In this document: positions 25,434 to 35,018 of the stretch, piece after piece | Numbering within the stretch: position 1 is the stretch's first letter | How the letters are laid out: every line of letters begins with the position of its first letter | From: Sphingomonas endolithica | GTDB taxonomy: Bacteria > Pseudomonadota > Alphaproteobacteria > Sphingomonadales > Sphingomonadaceae | DNA: 64,000 bases | NCBI RefSeq assembly: GCF_025231525.1 | Contig: NZ_CP103057.1 | Span: forward strand, 248,001-312,000 | Reading direction: 5' to 3' | Made by a program: the position numbers and the translations under genes | The notes under the pieces: generated by a model | Database searches by the model: none | What the model saw: the letters and a program-made list of their open reading frames with translations, nothing else | What the model was told of the DNA's origin: nothing

Positions 25434-27566
25434 ATGAGTGACAAGCCAGAAGACGTGCGCGGCGATATTGATCCGACGGCGTCGCCGATCGATCAGTTCG
25501 CCGCCGCGCAGCACAGCCGCCGTAACATCATGAAGTGGGGCTCGCTGCTGTCCGCCATGAGCATGACCGGCGTGCTCGCCGCGTGCGGCAACGATGACGA
25601 CCCGCTGCCGACGCCGACCCCCAGCCCGACCCCCACGCCGACCCCGGCCGCCTCGGTGCAGGTGTCGAGCTTCGGCCTTGCCGTGCTGCCCGACACGCAA
25701 TTCTATTCGCGCTACGCCACCGAAGGCACCGGGAACCAGTTCAAGCGCCTCTATGGCAGCGAACCCTATCTCGCCCAGACGCAGTGGCTGGCCAAGAACG
25801 CCGCGGCGCTCAAAATCCCGTTCGTCATCCATGTCGGCGACGTCGTCGACCAGGTCGGCGTCGAGGAACAGTGGAAGGTCGCCGACACCGCGATGAAGGT
25901 GCTGGAAGACGCGAAGCTGCCGTATTCGGTGGTCGCCGGTAACCACGACGTCCGCTCCGATGCAGGCTACGATTCGGCACGTCCGGATGTCGGCACCGAT
26001 GCCGATCGTAATCTCGCCGACGAGCCGTATCTGAAATGGTTTCCGACCGAGCGCGCGGCGCGCCAGAAGACGTTCGGTGGGCGCCATCGCAGCGGCTTCC
26101 ACGAATATCACACGTTCGAGGCCGAGGGGCAGAAGTTCCTCGTCCTCGCTATGTCGTGGCGCACGTCGAAGGCCGGGATCATCTGGGCGCAGAACGTGCT
26201 CAACGCCAATCCGACGCTGCCGTGCATCCTGGTCAATCACGAATTGCTCGGGATCGCCAATGACGCAGTCAGCCCACTCGAGGGCGACTATGGCAAGATG
26301 CTGTGGGAAAATCTGATCCGCACCAACGATCAGATCTTCATGACGCTCAACGGCCATATCCACGGTTCGTCGCGGCTGACCAAGAAGAACGATTTCGGCA
26401 ACGATGTGCTCGAGATGGTGGTCGATTACCAGATGGCCTATCAGGGCGGCAACGGCCTGATGCGCTTCTACGAATTCGATTTGACCAACAACAAGATCCA
26501 CGCTCTGTCCTTCTCGCCCTGGGTGCCGCAGAAGCCCAAGGACACGCTGAACGCGTTCGACCAGGCCATGCTGACCGAGGACAATCACCAGTTCACCGTC
26601 AGCATGAACTTTGCCGAGCGCTTCAAGCGGTTCGCCCCGACCTTCAAGGCGGCGGCAGCGTCGAACCTGTCGCTCACCGCGGCGACGACCAAGATGATCA
26701 TGGACGGCTTCACGGCGGTCCCCGTGCCGCCGGCCGCGCCGGCCGCCAGCGCGGAGGATTATGTCAAGATCGCCGGTACGACGGCGCACTGGCGCTTCTA
26801 TGGCGGCACCAATGGCGCCGCCGTGCCGGTCGGCCAGGTGATCGCCGATGCTTCGGGCGGTAATAATCCGTTGAAGCGCGCGGCGCTCAATGTGCCGGCG
26901 ACCAACACAGCGCAGGCGTCGGACCTGACGTGGAGCGACGATCACCATTACCTGTCGGCCGCGCCGGGATCGGTGGTGTTCTCCAACACGAGCAATGCGC
27001 CACGGCTAAGCTACTTCCTGACCGACGTCGCCGCGCAGATGAACGACGATGCGTTCGAGCAGGGCTATACGATCGAAGCGTTCGTCAAGATCGCCAAGGA
27101 TTGGACGGCGACGAACAATGCCTGGATGAACGTGATGACGCGCGGCGGCCGCCGCGACGCCATTCCGGGCTGGTCTGGCAGCTATGGAGACTCGCCGCCG
27201 ATCCAGTTTGCCGTGTCCAACCTGCGCGAGATCCAGTGGGAAGTGCCTTCGTTTACCGCCGCCGGCCCGGTACGGTCGCGGACCGCTTGGTCGGGCGAAA
27301 TCATCGTCGATCGCTGGATGCATCTCGCATTCGTCAACGATCCTGTGGCCAAGACGATCACGATGTATATCGAGGGTGCTCCGGTCTTGCGAAACGCCGT
27401 GGACGCCGTCGGCCTGCCGAACAATGGCCTGCCGTGGGTCGTCGGTGCAGGCGCCTCGAACCTGGCCAGCCCGGGCGGCGGTTTCCTGGGGGCGATCGGC
27501 GAAATCCGCATCGTGCCCAAGCCGCTGTTGCCGGCACAGTGGCTGACGGCGCGCGCACCGAAGTGA
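25434..27566 (+). CDS. Tat-exported lipoprotein metallophosphatase with LamG-like C-terminal domain
   Basis: 710 residues. A twin-arginine signal (HSRRNIMKWGSLLSAMSM) runs into a lipobox (VLAAC), followed by a Thr-Pro spacer (PTPTPSPTPTPTP). The calcineurin-like phosphoesterase domain has AVLPDTQFYSR, FVIHVGDVVDQ, VVAGNHDVRS, LVNHELL and LNGHIHG, the five metal-binding blocks. A C-terminal concanavalin/LamG-like domain (about 470-700: AHWRFYGGTNG, YTIEAFVKIAKDW, MYIEGAPVLRN, LGAIGEIRIVPKPL) may bind polymer. A cell-surface phosphatase or phosphodiesterase is inferred. Start at 25434; GAGGG precedes it. Near phoK and a possible Pho box. Confidence 0.88.
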   Translation: MSDKPEDVRGDIDPTASPIDQFAAAQHSRRNIMKWGSLLSAMSMTGVLAACGNDDDPLPTPTPSPTPTPTPAASVQVSSFGLAVLPDTQFYSRYATEGTGNQFKRLYGSEPYLAQTQWLAKNAAALKIPFVIHVGDVVDQVGVEEQWKVADTAMKVLEDAKLPYSVVAGNHDVRSDAGYDSARPDVGTDADRNLADEPYLKWFPTERAARQKTFGGRHRSGFHEYHTFEAEGQKFLVLAMSWRTSKAGIIWAQNVLNANPTLPCILVNHELLGIANDAVSPLEGDYGKMLWENLIRTNDQIFMTLNGHIHGSSRLTKKNDFGNDVLEMVVDYQMAYQGGNGLMRFYEFDLTNNKIHALSFSPWVPQKPKDTLNAFDQAMLTEDNHQFTVSMNFAERFKRFAPTFKAAAASNLSLTAATTKMIMDGFTAVPVPPAAPAASAEDYVKIAGTTAHWRFYGGTNGAAVPVGQVIADASGGNNPLKRAALNVPATNTAQASDLTWSDDHHYLSAAPGSVVFSNTSNAPRLSYFLTDVAAQMNDDAFEQGYTIEAFVKIAKDWTATNNAWMNVMTRGGRRDAIPGWSGSYGDSPPIQFAVSNLREIQWEVPSFTAAGPVRSRTAWSGEIIVDRWMHLAFVNDPVAKTITMYIEGAPVLRNAVDAVGLPNNGLPWVVGAGASNLASPGGGFLGAIGEIRIVPKPLLPAQWLTARAPK

Positions 27567-27572
27567 GGAGGC

Positions 27573-27598
27573 GGGGAGCGGGCGACGGCCCGCTCCCC
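27573..27598 (+). terminator. Hairpin after the metallophosphatase
   Basis: Perfect 11-bp stem GGGGAGCGGGC / GCCCGCTCCCC with loop GACG, 7 bases after the stop. Only a weak T-rich run follows (CTACCTTCCT), so factor-independent activity is uncertain. Confidence 0.6.
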
Positions 27599-27751
27599 AG
27601 CTACCTTCCTATAGCGCCGACAAAGCGTGTCTTTTTGAAACGACCGGGTCCGCCGGTAACCCCCCGGTGGCCCGATCGTCGCCGTTAACCGGCTTTTCCT
27701 CTTCCGACGCTGCGCCCGTCACTCCAGACCGGAGGGGAAGGAGTTCTCCGC

Positions 27752-28684
27752 ATGCGTCTATCTCTTGCTGCACTCGCTCTTGCGCTGACCGTCCCCGCCG
27801 CCGCCCAGCAGGCGCGCGCGCCGTTCGTCATTGCCGAGACGGGGCAGGGCTTCAACACGATCGACGATGCGGTGGGCGCGGTGCGCATGGGTACGGCGAC
27901 GATCCTGATCGCGCCGGGCACCTACCACCAATGCACCATTCAGGCCGGCGGCCGGATCACGTTCAAGGCGGTGCAGCCGGGGACGGCGATCTTCGAAGGC
28001 GAGACCTGCGAGGGCAAGGCAGCGTTCGTGCTGCGCGGGCAGGAATCGATTGTCGACGGACTGGTGTTCCGCGGCATGCGAGTAGATGACGGAAATGGCG
28101 CCGGCATCCGTACCGAGATGGGTAACCTCACAGTGCGCAATTCGATGTTCCTCGACAGCCAGGAGGGAATTCTGGGCGGCGAGCCGACCGGGCAGCGGAT
28201 CGTGATCGACCGGTCGACCTTTTCAGGCCTGGGGCAGTGCGACGAGACGGTTGATTGTGCGCATTCGATCTACCTCGCCAATCAGGGATCGGTGACGATC
28301 ACCAATTCGCGCTTCGAGCGCGGCACCGGCGGGCATTACGTCAAGCTGCGCGTGCCCAACGTGTCGATCACCGACAACAGCTTCGACGATACCGGCGGCA
28401 AGAAAACCAATTACATGATCGACCTGCCCGAAGGTGGCACCGGGGTGATCGCGCGCAACACGATGGTGCAGGGCCGCAACAAGGAGAACTGGACCGGCTT
28501 CGTCGTGGTCGCGGCGGAGCAGCGGAAATACCCCTCGACCGGGCTCAGGGTCGAGGCAAATACCGCCGGCCTGGCACCCGGCGAGACCCGCAGCCCCGTG
28601 TTCGTCGCCAACTATGGCCGCGACCGGTTGGCGCTCGGCGCCAACCGGCTGGGTGCCGGCATCAGGGCGTTCGAGACGCGCTGA
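27752..28684 (+). CDS. Secreted right-handed beta-helix protein
   Basis: 310 residues with a signal peptide (MRLSLAALALALTVPAAAQQ). The rest reads as a pectate-lyase-like parallel beta-helix: GQGFNTIDDAVGAVRMGTAT, ILIAPGTYHQCTIQAGG, IVDGLVFRGMRVDDGNGAGI, GNLTVRNSMFLDSQEGILGG, SVTITNSRFERGTG, VSITDNSFDDTGG, VIARNTMVQGRN. No catalytic residues of a known lyase can be assigned. GGGGAAGGAG precedes the ATG. It may bind or cut a polysaccharide or phosphorylated polymer. It lies convergent to phoK with only 9 bases between stops. Confidence 0.82.
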   Translation: MRLSLAALALALTVPAAAQQARAPFVIAETGQGFNTIDDAVGAVRMGTATILIAPGTYHQCTIQAGGRITFKAVQPGTAIFEGETCEGKAAFVLRGQESIVDGLVFRGMRVDDGNGAGIRTEMGNLTVRNSMFLDSQEGILGGEPTGQRIVIDRSTFSGLGQCDETVDCAHSIYLANQGSVTITNSRFERGTGGHYVKLRVPNVSITDNSFDDTGGKKTNYMIDLPEGGTGVIARNTMVQGRNKENWTGFVVVAAEQRKYPSTGLRVEANTAGLAPGETRSPVFVANYGRDRLALGANRLGAGIRAFETR

Positions 28685-28693
28685 GCCGGCACC

Positions 28694-30364
28694 TTACCTG
28701 CAGGAAGCGCCGCCTGCGGTGAGATCCAGGCAGCGGCCATCCACGCCGCGCAGCTTGAGCCCGATCGTGCGCGCAAGCGTTGGCGCGATGTCGACGGTCT
28801 CGACGCCACCCGGATGCTCGAAGCCCGTCATCCCTGCGCGCCAGAACAGGATCGGCACGCGACGGTCATAATCGTAGGGCGACCCATGCGTGGCGACATA
28901 GCCGCCGGCGGCATTGGGGATCGGCGTAACGCGCGGCTTGAGGAACACCAGCAGGTCGCCCGAGCGCGTGGGATCGAACGAGGCACGCGCGCGCTCGGCG
29001 AGCGTCCATGCCGCCGGCGGACCCTTGGGCATCGGAGTCGCCTTGATGTCCGAAGCGGTGAGCACGGCGGCGACCTGCGGCATTGCCTTGTAGCGGGCGA
29101 CTGCCTCTGCGAGCACGGCCTTGCGTTGTGCCGGGGTGAGCGCAGTGGATAGCCAGACGTCGCCATTGGGAATGTCGCCGAACAGCAGGGGCGCGGCGAT
29201 ACCGAGCTTGTCGGCGATCGCCTTGCCCATGGCCGCAGGTGCCAGCACGGGCGCAGCGCGCTGCGCCTCGGGGATGTTAGACAGCACTTCGCGTTCGGGG
29301 ATGTCGTTGCCGCCATGGTCAGCGGTCAGCACGACCTCGTAATCCACGCCGGTCGCATCGAGCACGGCGAAGAAGCCGCCGAGATTGCGATCGAGCTCAC
29401 CCATCTGCAGGCACATCTCGGCGCCCTCGGTGCCGTAGGTGTGTCCGATATAATCGGTTGCCGATGCGCCGACGGTGATGATGTCCGTGGCGGGGCCTTG
29501 GCCGAGCTTCATGTCCTGTACCAAGCCGGCGGCGAGCGCCAAGATCGCGGCATCGAAAGCTGGGTTTGCGCGGAACGCGCTCGCATTACCGGCGGCGCGT
29601 TCGAAATGGCCGGTGCCGACACTCTTGCCCCCGCCGAGTGCGACTGCCTTGTCGCGTGCCATGCAGTTGGCGGTGACCGCCAGCGGTGCTTGCGCTCGGG
29701 CCACGAGCGCAGCGACGGTGGTGTTCGCGCGCGCGACGACCGCAGGCTCCGTGCGACCGGCATAGCTGACAAAGGCCTTGCCGTTCCACCACCATAGTTC
29801 GTCGACCTTGTGGCCGCCCATCATCACTGCCGCGCGGTCCTTGCCCGCTACCGACACGACCCGCGTGCGCGGGTCGGCCGCCTTCATGCGCTCGCCGAGC
29901 GTCGGCACCTTCAGATGCTTGTCGGACACGGTGTAATTGGATGAAGTGCTGCCGGGGACGGTCTCGTCCTCGGCGCAATATACCGTCTTTTCGGCGCGGA
30001 GTGCCGCCTGGTCGATCCAGTTATTAGCGATGATGCCGGTATGGGCCGGGCGATAGCCGCTGGTGATGGTCGAATGACCGGGGCAGGTTTCGGTGGCGGC
30101 ATGGCTCTGGAAGCCCGAGGGAAACACGCCGCCCTTCAGCAGGCGGGCAAGGCCGTCGCTATAGCTGGCGCGGTATTCGCCAAACAGATCGGCGGAGAAT
30201 TGATCGACCGATACGACGACGATCAGCTTGGGCGGTCCCTTTGGCGTACCCGGTGCGGTCGGTACCGGTAGCGTTCGTGGCGCGCCCTGCGCCGCAACGG
30301 ACGCGGGGACGATTGGCGCCGTTCCGGCAAGCGCCAGAGCGATGATGGCGGCCATGGATTTCAT
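28694..30364 (-). CDS. phoK: PhoK-type alkaline phosphatase
   Basis: 556 residues with a signal peptide (MKSMAAIIALALAGTAPIVP...). The alkaline phosphatase/NPP superfamily fold shows VVVSVDQFSADL (metal Asp), nucleophile region ATETCPGHSTI (T93), GKDRAAV (K175, R177), DYIGHTYG and LTADHGGND metal ligands. T93/K175/R177 keep exactly the spacing of the T89/K171/R173 that I recall for Sphingomonas PhoK (about 559 residues), so the symbol is well supported. It hydrolyses phosphate monoesters in the periplasm or outside. Divergent from the DsbD-like gene. Confidence 0.92.
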   Translation of the reverse strand: MKSMAAIIALALAGTAPIVPASVAAQGAPRTLPVPTAPGTPKGPPKLIVVVSVDQFSADLFGEYRASYSDGLARLLKGGVFPSGFQSHAATETCPGHSTITSGYRPAHTGIIANNWIDQAALRAEKTVYCAEDETVPGSTSSNYTVSDKHLKVPTLGERMKAADPRTRVVSVAGKDRAAVMMGGHKVDELWWWNGKAFVSYAGRTEPAVVARANTTVAALVARAQAPLAVTANCMARDKAVALGGGKSVGTGHFERAAGNASAFRANPAFDAAILALAAGLVQDMKLGQGPATDIITVGASATDYIGHTYGTEGAEMCLQMGELDRNLGGFFAVLDATGVDYEVVLTADHGGNDIPEREVLSNIPEAQRAAPVLAPAAMGKAIADKLGIAAPLLFGDIPNGDVWLSTALTPAQRKAVLAEAVARYKAMPQVAAVLTASDIKATPMPKGPPAAWTLAERARASFDPTRSGDLLVFLKPRVTPIPNAAGGYVATHGSPYDYDRRVPILFWRAGMTGFEHPGGVETVDIAPTLARTIGLKLRGVDGRCLDLTAGGASCR

Positions 30365-30430
30365 GGGATTTCCTTCGAGTGCAATTCCACTGTCGCCCCG
30401 CTATGCGCGAGGGCGATGATAGGGACAAGA

Positions 30431-32461
30431 ATGCCGATGCGCGGTTTATGGGTCACGATCGTGACGCTGCTGACGATAATGCTGGCCGGGTCGGCAGCGG
30501 CGTACCCGCAGCCGTCGATGGGCGCCACACAGCATCTGGCGATCCGGCTGGTGGCGGAAAGCCCACAGCCGGCGGCAGGATCGCGCGTCACGCTGGCACT
30601 CGAGACCCGGCCCGAGCGCGACTGGCATGGCTATTGGTCCAATCCGGGCGATGCAGGATTTCCCGCGACGCTGACCTGGACGCTGCCCAAGGGCGTCATC
30701 GCGGGCGTGCTGGCCTATCCGGTGCCGGGCACGCTGCTGATCGCGGGCCTGATGAACTATGTCTATGAGAAGCCCTATGCGCCCCTCGTGACGTTGACCA
30801 TTCCGGCAGGACTGGCGGCGGGGACCAAGCTGCCGGTGCGGCTCAAGATGAGCTATCTGGTGTGCACCAAGGCGTTGTGCGTGCCGGAGAATGCCGATCT
30901 GGCGCTCGACCTAATGGTTGGTGACGGCAATGTCGCGCCGGGCGTGCGGAAACGGTTCGATGCATGGCGGCAGGCGATACCCAAGCCGCTGGACACGAAG
31001 GCGACCTGGCAGGCGGCGGACGGGGTGGCGACGATCGCGGTGCCATATCCCGCGGCCGCGCCGCTGGCTGGCGGCTATTTCTTCCCGGTGACGTCGGGGG
31101 TGATCGACAATGCCGCACCGCAGACGATCTCGCGCGACGGCGACCGCGTGCTGATTGCGACCAAGGCAAGGGCGGGTGGCCAGCAATTGGATGGCGTGCT
31201 GCGCATCGCGCCGGATCGTGCATTGTCGGTGACGGCACTGCCCGGCACCGTGGCGAGCGCACGTGGCGCTCCCCTCGGCGAGATGTGGCTGGCAGCCCTG
31301 ATCGCGTTCGGGGGGGCAATGCTCGGCGGGTTGATCCTCAACGTCATGCCTTGCGTCTTCCCGATCCTCAGCATCAAGGCGCTGAGCCTGGCGCGTGGGC
31401 ATCTGGACGAGGCCGCGGCACGGCGCGAGGCGCTCGCTTATGCGGGTGGCGTGATCGCGGTGTGCGTGGCGCTGGGCGCATTGATTCTCGGGCTTCGCGC
31501 GGGCGGGTCCGCCGTCGGCTGGGCGTTCCAGCTGCAGGATCCGCGCGTGGTCGTGCTGCTATTGTTGCTGACGGTCGGGCTGGCGCTCAACCTTGCCGGA
31601 CTGTTCGAGATCCCCACGCCGCGCTTTGTCGGTGCCAGTGGCGGGGTAAGCGGCGCCTTCGCAACCGGGGCACTGGCGGCGTTCGTCGCGACGCCATGCA
31701 CCGGGCCGTTCATGGGGGCCGCACTCGGCGCGGCTTTGGTGCTGCCCTGGGCAGCGGCGCTGGCGGTATTTGCCGGATTGGGGTGGGGGCTGGCCTTGCC
31801 GTTCCTGGCCTTGGGCTTCATCCCGAGGTTGCGGGGGCGCTTGCCGAGGCCGGGTGCCTGGATGGAGACGTTTCGCCATGTGCTGAGCGTGCCGATGTGG
31901 CTGACCGCACTGGCGCTCGCCTGGGTGCTGGGGCGGCAGGCCGGCGTCGATGGGTTGACGCTCGGCCTCGGGGCGGCGCTATTGATCGGGCTGAGTCTGT
32001 GGGTAGCGGGACGCCGGCAGGGGCGGGGGCTGAGCTTCGGGCCGGTTGCGGCAATCTCGCTGGCGGTCACGGCGACTGCGGCCGCCATGTTGATGCAGCG
32101 CGCTTCGGCTGGCCCGGTGCAGATGGCGGGGAGCGAGGCGTTCAGCGAAGCACGGCTTGCCGCGCTGCGCGCCGAGAAGCGGCCGGTCTTCGCCTACTTC
32201 ACTGCCGATTGGTGCGTGACGTGCAAGGTCAACGAGGCAGCGGCGATCGACACCAAGACCGCGCAGGCGGCGTTTGCGAAGAACAAGGTTGCGGTGCTGG
32301 TCGGCGACTGGACTGATGGCGATCCGGTGCTCGGCCGGTTCATCGAGGCGCACAACCGCGCGGGTGTCCCGCTATACTTATACTATGCACCCGGCGCCGC
32401 TATGCCACAGGTGCTGCCGCAGATTCTTACGCCGGGAATGCTGGCGAAGCTTGGCTCCTAG
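30431..32461 (+). CDS. DsbD/ScsB-family membrane thiol-disulfide reductase
   Basis: 676 residues. Signal peptide, then a periplasmic DsbD-alpha-like domain with a Cys pair (VCTKALC, C145 and C150), an eight-helix DsbD/CcdA membrane domain with its two cysteines (NVMPCVFP, C308; ATPCTGPF, C423), and a C-terminal thioredoxin domain TADWCVTCK (C595, C598). The three-Cys-pair relay would carry electrons from cytoplasmic thioredoxin to periplasmic partners; the layout suits the ScsB branch. ATG 30431 was chosen for its AGGGACA ribosome site; other ATGs lie 15 bases up and 6 bases down. Confidence 0.92.
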   Translation: MPMRGLWVTIVTLLTIMLAGSAAAYPQPSMGATQHLAIRLVAESPQPAAGSRVTLALETRPERDWHGYWSNPGDAGFPATLTWTLPKGVIAGVLAYPVPGTLLIAGLMNYVYEKPYAPLVTLTIPAGLAAGTKLPVRLKMSYLVCTKALCVPENADLALDLMVGDGNVAPGVRKRFDAWRQAIPKPLDTKATWQAADGVATIAVPYPAAAPLAGGYFFPVTSGVIDNAAPQTISRDGDRVLIATKARAGGQQLDGVLRIAPDRALSVTALPGTVASARGAPLGEMWLAALIAFGGAMLGGLILNVMPCVFPILSIKALSLARGHLDEAAARREALAYAGGVIAVCVALGALILGLRAGGSAVGWAFQLQDPRVVVLLLLLTVGLALNLAGLFEIPTPRFVGASGGVSGAFATGALAAFVATPCTGPFMGAALGAALVLPWAAALAVFAGLGWGLALPFLALGFIPRLRGRLPRPGAWMETFRHVLSVPMWLTALALAWVLGRQAGVDGLTLGLGAALLIGLSLWVAGRRQGRGLSFGPVAAISLAVTATAAAMLMQRASAGPVQMAGSEAFSEARLAALRAEKRPVFAYFTADWCVTCKVNEAAAIDTKTAQAAFAKNKVAVLVGDWTDGDPVLGRFIEAHNRAGVPLYLYYAPGAAMPQVLPQILTPGMLAKLGS

Positions 32462-32539
32462 CGGCGCGCGCCCGGCAAATGGAGCCTGGGTGCCGCGGGT
32501 GCTTGTGCGGCGCAGCGATATGGCACAGCATGGAACCAC

Positions 32540-34066
32540 ATGCGATATGGGGGCATTACGAAACAGATGGGGATAGAGCGCGCGTTCGACGAGATCATGG
32601 GGATTGGGGGCGGCATGGTGCCGCGCAAGGAACTCGCACCGCTTGGGCGGTGGATCGAAGATACGCCGCCGCAGGAGCTCCGCCGCCGCCAGCAGAGCGC
32701 CGAAGCGACGTTCCGGCAGTTGGGCATCACCTTCGCCGTTTACGGGGAGAGCGACGCGAGCGAGCGGATCATCCCGTTCGATATCGTGCCCCGTATCTTC
32801 CTGGCCGATGAGTGGCAGCGCCTGTCCGAAGGACTGGTGCAGCGTGTCGAGGCGATCAACGCGTTTCTCGACGATATTTACGGCGCAAGGAAAATCCTCG
32901 ACGCGGGCGTGCTGCCGCCGGATCTGATCTTCGGCAATGCGCAGTTCCGGCCTGAGATCGCCGGCATGCGGCCGCCGCACGGCATCTGGGCGCATATCTG
33001 CGGGATCGATCTGGTGCGCACCGGGCCTGACGACTTCTTCGTGCTGGAAGACAATGCCCGCACGCCCTCCGGCGTCAGCTACATGCTGGAGAACCGCGAG
33101 GCGATGCTGCGGCTGTGCCCCGAACTGTTCCGCGAATTTCGTGTGGCAGCGGTCGATAGCTACCCGGACCGGTTGCTGGAAACGATGAAGTCGGTGGCGC
33201 CGCATGGGGCGTCGAACCCGGTGTGCGTGGTCCTGACACCCGGCCACTATAATTCGGCTTATTACGAGCACAGCTTCCTGGCAGATTCGATGGGTATCGA
33301 ATTGGTCGAGGCGGCCGATCTGCTGGTCGACGATGATGTGGTATGGATGCGCACGATCGGCGGTCTGGTTCGGGTGGATGTGATCTACCGGCGGATCGAC
33401 GACGACTATCTCGATCCGTTGGTGTTCCGGCCGGATTCGGCGTTGGGCGTGCCGGGTCTGATTGCCGCTTACGCCGCGGGCAACGTCGCGCTTCTCAACG
33501 CGCCGGGCAATGGCATCGCCGACGACAAGGCGATCTACAGCTACATGCCCGACATCGTGAAATTCTATTCCGGTGGCGAGGCCAAGCTCCCCAATGTCGA
33601 GACGTGGCGCTGCCGTGAACCGCAGGCGCTGCGGTACGTGCTCGATAATCTCGAGCAGTTGGTGGTCAAGCTCGTCGATGGCTCGGGCGGCTACGGCATG
33701 CTGGTCGGGCCGACGGCTTCTTCTCGCGAGATCGAGGACTTCCGAGCTGCGCTGATCGCCCAGCCCGAACGTTATATCGCGCAACCGACCCTCGCCCTGT
33801 CGACCGTGCCGACTTTGTGCGATGCCGGTCTGGCGCCGCGCCACGTCGATTTCCGTCCCTTCGTTCTGACGGGATCGAAGGGCGTGCAAGTAGTGCCAGG
33901 CGGTTTGACCCGCGTGGCGCTCAAGGAAGGGTCACTGGTGGTCAATTCGAGCCAGGGCGGCGGCACCAAGGACAGTTTCGTGCTGATGGAAGGGCAGGCG
34001 CAGCGGCTGGAGCCTGGGCAGATGACACAAACCATGGGCACGATGACGCAGGGGCAGGGATCGTGA
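32540..34066 (+). CDS. Circularly permuted ATP-grasp protein (DUF404/DUF407)
   Basis: 508 residues. Blocks: RAFDEIMG, WQRLSEGLVQRVEAINAFLD, DIYGARKILDAGVLPPDLI, GIDLVRTGPDDFFVLEDNAR, PSGVSYMLENREAM, HYNSAYYEHSFLADSMGIEL, LLNAPGNGIADDKAIYSYMP, VVKLVDGSGGYGMLVGP, HVDFRPFVL. These are typical of the circularly permuted ATP-grasp family, predicted amidoligases that form peptide-like bonds (established as a prediction by comparative work on ATP-grasp ligases). It heads the ATP-grasp / alpha-E / transglutaminase-like trio. The start is uncertain; ATG 32567 (MGIERAFDEI) is an equal candidate. Confidence 0.9.
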   Translation: MRYGGITKQMGIERAFDEIMGIGGGMVPRKELAPLGRWIEDTPPQELRRRQQSAEATFRQLGITFAVYGESDASERIIPFDIVPRIFLADEWQRLSEGLVQRVEAINAFLDDIYGARKILDAGVLPPDLIFGNAQFRPEIAGMRPPHGIWAHICGIDLVRTGPDDFFVLEDNARTPSGVSYMLENREAMLRLCPELFREFRVAAVDSYPDRLLETMKSVAPHGASNPVCVVLTPGHYNSAYYEHSFLADSMGIELVEAADLLVDDDVVWMRTIGGLVRVDVIYRRIDDDYLDPLVFRPDSALGVPGLIAAYAAGNVALLNAPGNGIADDKAIYSYMPDIVKFYSGGEAKLPNVETWRCREPQALRYVLDNLEQLVVKLVDGSGGYGMLVGPTASSREIEDFRAALIAQPERYIAQPTLALSTVPTLCDAGLAPRHVDFRPFVLTGSKGVQVVPGGLTRVALKEGSLVVNSSQGGGTKDSFVLMEGQAQRLEPGQMTQTMGTMTQGQGS

Positions 34067-34076
34067 GGGCGCCGGC

Positions 34077-35018
34077 ATGCTAATGTTGTCCCGGACTGCA
34101 TCGTCGCTGTACTGGCTCGGGCGCTATATCGAGCGGGCGGATTTCGTAGCGCGGTTGGTCGAGGCAACCGTTCGGCTCGATGTGCTGTCGCCGCGGCCGG
34201 CGGGCGAGGCGGCGTGGCGCAGCGCGCTACGCGTGACCGAGACGGATGCGGCGTTCGAGGCGACGGGAGCGGGCGTGAGCCAGCAAAACGTTGCGCGGTT
34301 CCTGATCACCGACAGCACCCATCCAGGCTCGATCGTCCGCTGCCTGGACATGGCGCGCAACAATGCGCGCGCGGTGCGCACTGCGCTGACGCGCGAGGCA
34401 TGGACAGCGGTCAATTGCGCCTGGCTGATCTTCGATCGGCATGCGAGTGCCGGTGGAGCACAGGCGACGCTCAAGTTGGTCGAGACGGTGCAGACGGAAG
34501 CGCGCGGGTTCGAGGGGGCGGTGCACAAGATGCTGCGCAACCAGACGACGCAGTTCATTCGCCTCGGGCAGGCAGTCGAGCGGGCGGACAACACCGCGCG
34601 ACTGCTCGACGTAAAATATCACCTGCTGCTTCCTGAGGGTGAGCGCGTCGGCGGGGTGGTCGATCGCGACCAATGGACCACGATCCTCCAAACGGTATCC
34701 GCGGTGACCGCGTATCGCTGGCTGTATTCGGAAGGGCTGCGGCCGGCGAATGTCATCGACTTGCTGATCGCCCGCCAGGAACTGCCGCGAAGTTTGGCGG
34801 CTTCGGTGGAGGAGACAGTGGAGATATTAAGCTTACTTGCCAAGCGTACCGGGCTGCACGGCGAAGCGGACCGCATGGCGCGCCTCAGGAACACGCGGAT
34901 GGGGAAGACGCGCACTGGCGAGGTGATCGTCAGCGGGCTGCATCAATATCTGCGCGCCTTCCTGGCCGAAAACGACCTGCTGCACGCGGCGATCGGCCGC
35001 CAGTTCAAGTTCGGCTGA
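34077..35018 (+). CDS. Alpha-E domain protein (DUF403)
   Basis: 313 residues, all-helical alpha-E family. Motifs: MLSRTASSLYWLGRYIERAD, FLITDSTHPGSIVRCLDMAR, NNARAVRTALTREAW, LGQAVERADNTARLLDVKYH. A GAGGG ribosome site lies before ATG 34077. It always travels with the permuted ATP-grasp gene, and its stop overlaps the next start (TGATG). Probably a partner or carrier-binding subunit of the amidoligase; no catalytic role is known. Confidence 0.9.
   Translation: MLMLSRTASSLYWLGRYIERADFVARLVEATVRLDVLSPRPAGEAAWRSALRVTETDAAFEATGAGVSQQNVARFLITDSTHPGSIVRCLDMARNNARAVRTALTREAWTAVNCAWLIFDRHASAGGAQATLKLVETVQTEARGFEGAVHKMLRNQTTQFIRLGQAVERADNTARLLDVKYHLLLPEGERVGGVVDRDQWTTILQTVSAVTAYRWLYSEGLRPANVIDLLIARQELPRSLAASVEETVEILSLLAKRTGLHGEADRMARLRNTRMGKTRTGEVIVSGLHQYLRAFLAENDLLHAAIGRQFKFG

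Noticed and set aside
25386..26948. 520-codon minus-strand frame opposite the metallophosphatase
   Set aside because: Composition is Arg/His-rich antisense text; the plus-strand gene has clear phosphatase motifs and a Tat signal.
32378..33889. 503-codon minus-strand frame opposite the ATP-grasp gene
   Set aside because: No recognisable motif; antisense shadow of a conserved gene.
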